This document shows positions 5,464 to 6,115 of a DNA stretch of 6,115 nucleotides, in pieces. The notes under the pieces are model-generated. The model was not told the DNA's origin. It did no database searches and saw nothing but the letters and a program-made list of their open reading frames with translations. The stretch spans positions 1-6,115 of the forward strand of contig JAGHTD010000296.1 in the NCBI GenBank assembly GCA_018065475.1. Direction: 5' to 3'. Source of the DNA: Candidatus Colimorpha enterica. Its GTDB lineage: Bacteria > Bacillota > Clostridia > Oscillospirales > CAG-272. A program made the position numbers and the translations under genes. Position 1 is the stretch's first letter. The number at the start of each line of letters is the position of its first letter.

Positions 5464-6115
5464 ACTATTATCTCCCCGTCGTCGTCAGAGAACTTGTTCA
5501 TGATAGCCACGGAAACAAGTATGAGGATCATCATGATGAGCGAAATTGCGGCGCCTATGCCGTAGGTGCTCTTGTTCTGGAACTGTCTTTCGATCGTATC
5601 TCCGATGAGGTCGAATGAGCCGCCGCCGAGCTTCTGTGAGATGTAGAAGGTGCTGATCGACGGGACGAAGACCATCGTGATACCTGAGACGATACCGGGA
5701 ACGGTGAGCGGAAGGATTACCTTGCGGAGGGTCTGGAAAGCGTTGCAGCCGAGGTCTGCCGACGCTTCGATGTATCTGGCGTCGAGCTTCGACATACAGT
5801 TATATATCGGGAGCACCATATAGGGCAGGTAGTCGTAAACCATACCGAGTATGACCGCGCCGGACGTGCCGACGATCTTGACCCTTGCCATACCGATCTT
5901 TGTGAGGATCGTGTTGAGGAGACCGCCGTTGTCGAGGATCGCCATAAGCGAATAAGTCCTTATAAGGAGCGAAATCCACATGGGAAGCATAAGAAGCACG
6001 ATAAGGAGCTTCTGCTTCTTGGGGGACAGTCTCGTGATAGCAAAGGCGAGGGGATACCCGATAAGGATCGAGATTACGGTCGAGATCAACGCAAAGCAGG
6101 CCGAGAGCATGAAGA
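5460..6115 (-). CDS. potB: Spermidine/putrescine ABC transporter permease PotB (5' end missing)
   Basis: The partner permease of PotC. The frame stays open to the right window edge, so the N-terminus is outside. By comparison with E. coli PotB (about 280 residues), some 60-70 residues, including the first membrane helix, are missing. The ATG at 6110 is therefore an internal Met, not the start. Counting from that Met, GYPLAFAITRLSP (18-30), a membrane segment with SLLIRTYS (47-54), YLPYMVLPIY (94-103), the EAA loop EASADLGCNAFQTLRKVILP (115-134) with Gly139, and FYISQKLGGG (155-164) all follow PotB. The stop overlaps the potC start by four bases. potA would be expected just upstream, beyond the window, with the operon promoter. 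Confidence 0.94.
   Translation of the reverse strand, partial: FMLSACFALISTVISILIGYPLAFAITRLSPKKQKLLIVLLMLPMWISLLIRTYSLMAILDNGGLLNTILTKIGMARVKIVGTSGAVILGMVYDYLPYMVLPIYNCMSKLDARYIEASADLGCNAFQTLRKVILPLTVPGIVSGITMVFVPSISTFYISQKLGGGSFDLIGDTIERQFQNKSTYGIGAAISLIMMILILVSVAIMNKFSDDDGEIIV

Overview
The window looks like a piece of chromosome from a low-to-middle GC member of the Bacillota, most likely a Clostridia of the gut Oscillospirales/Ruminococcaceae type. The support is a type II (CoaW-like) pantothenate kinase, an RsiV/PdaC-like extracytoplasmic protein, a Gram-positive-style lipoprotein PotD, strong AAGGAG-type ribosome binding sites and a tRNA gene with encoded CCA. The class-level call is inference from gene content; I cannot name a genus. 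I see no mobile element, phage gene, CRISPR array or defence system.

Layout. Bases 1-94 hold a small array of mini-hairpins separated by the heptamer ATTTCAC, running off the left edge. It abuts a perfect 12-bp symmetrical terminator (95-124). On the minus strand, tRNA-Arg(CCU) with encoded CCA (127-203) ends two bases before that terminator; it has its own consensus promoter (250-278) and a hairpin in its 5' leader. Next, also on the minus strand, is a cytoplasmic GH63/mannosylglycerate-hydrolase-like (alpha/alpha)6-barrel glycosidase (341-1558). A 165-bp divergent promoter region follows, with two near-perfect sigma-A promoters placed back to back. To its right on the plus strand are coaW (1724-2557) and, overlapping it by ATGA, a membrane-anchored DUF4163/DUF3298 protein (2554-3357). 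A bidirectional terminator (3384-3411) separates this pair from a convergent minus-strand polyamine ABC transporter operon, potB-potC-potD, transcribed from beyond the right edge. potB is cut by the window end and potA is not in view.

How the genes work together. PotB and PotC form the permease and PotD the lipid-anchored binding protein of a spermidine/putrescine importer. PotD here has an extra C-terminal membrane helix, the most distinctive protein-level oddity in the window. CoaW makes 4'-phosphopantothenate for coenzyme A. Its translational coupling to an extracytoplasmic RsiV/PdaC-like protein has no obvious metabolic explanation. The glycosidase has no transporter or regulator beside it in the window. 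It also lacks a visible terminator, so its transcript probably runs into the tRNA gene and ends at 95-124.

Most of the window is ordinary housekeeping and transport sequence. I found no convincing new multi-gene system. The best leads are the mini-hairpin array, the doubly anchored PotD, the coaW/DUF3298 coupling and the unusual details of the tRNA-Arg gene.
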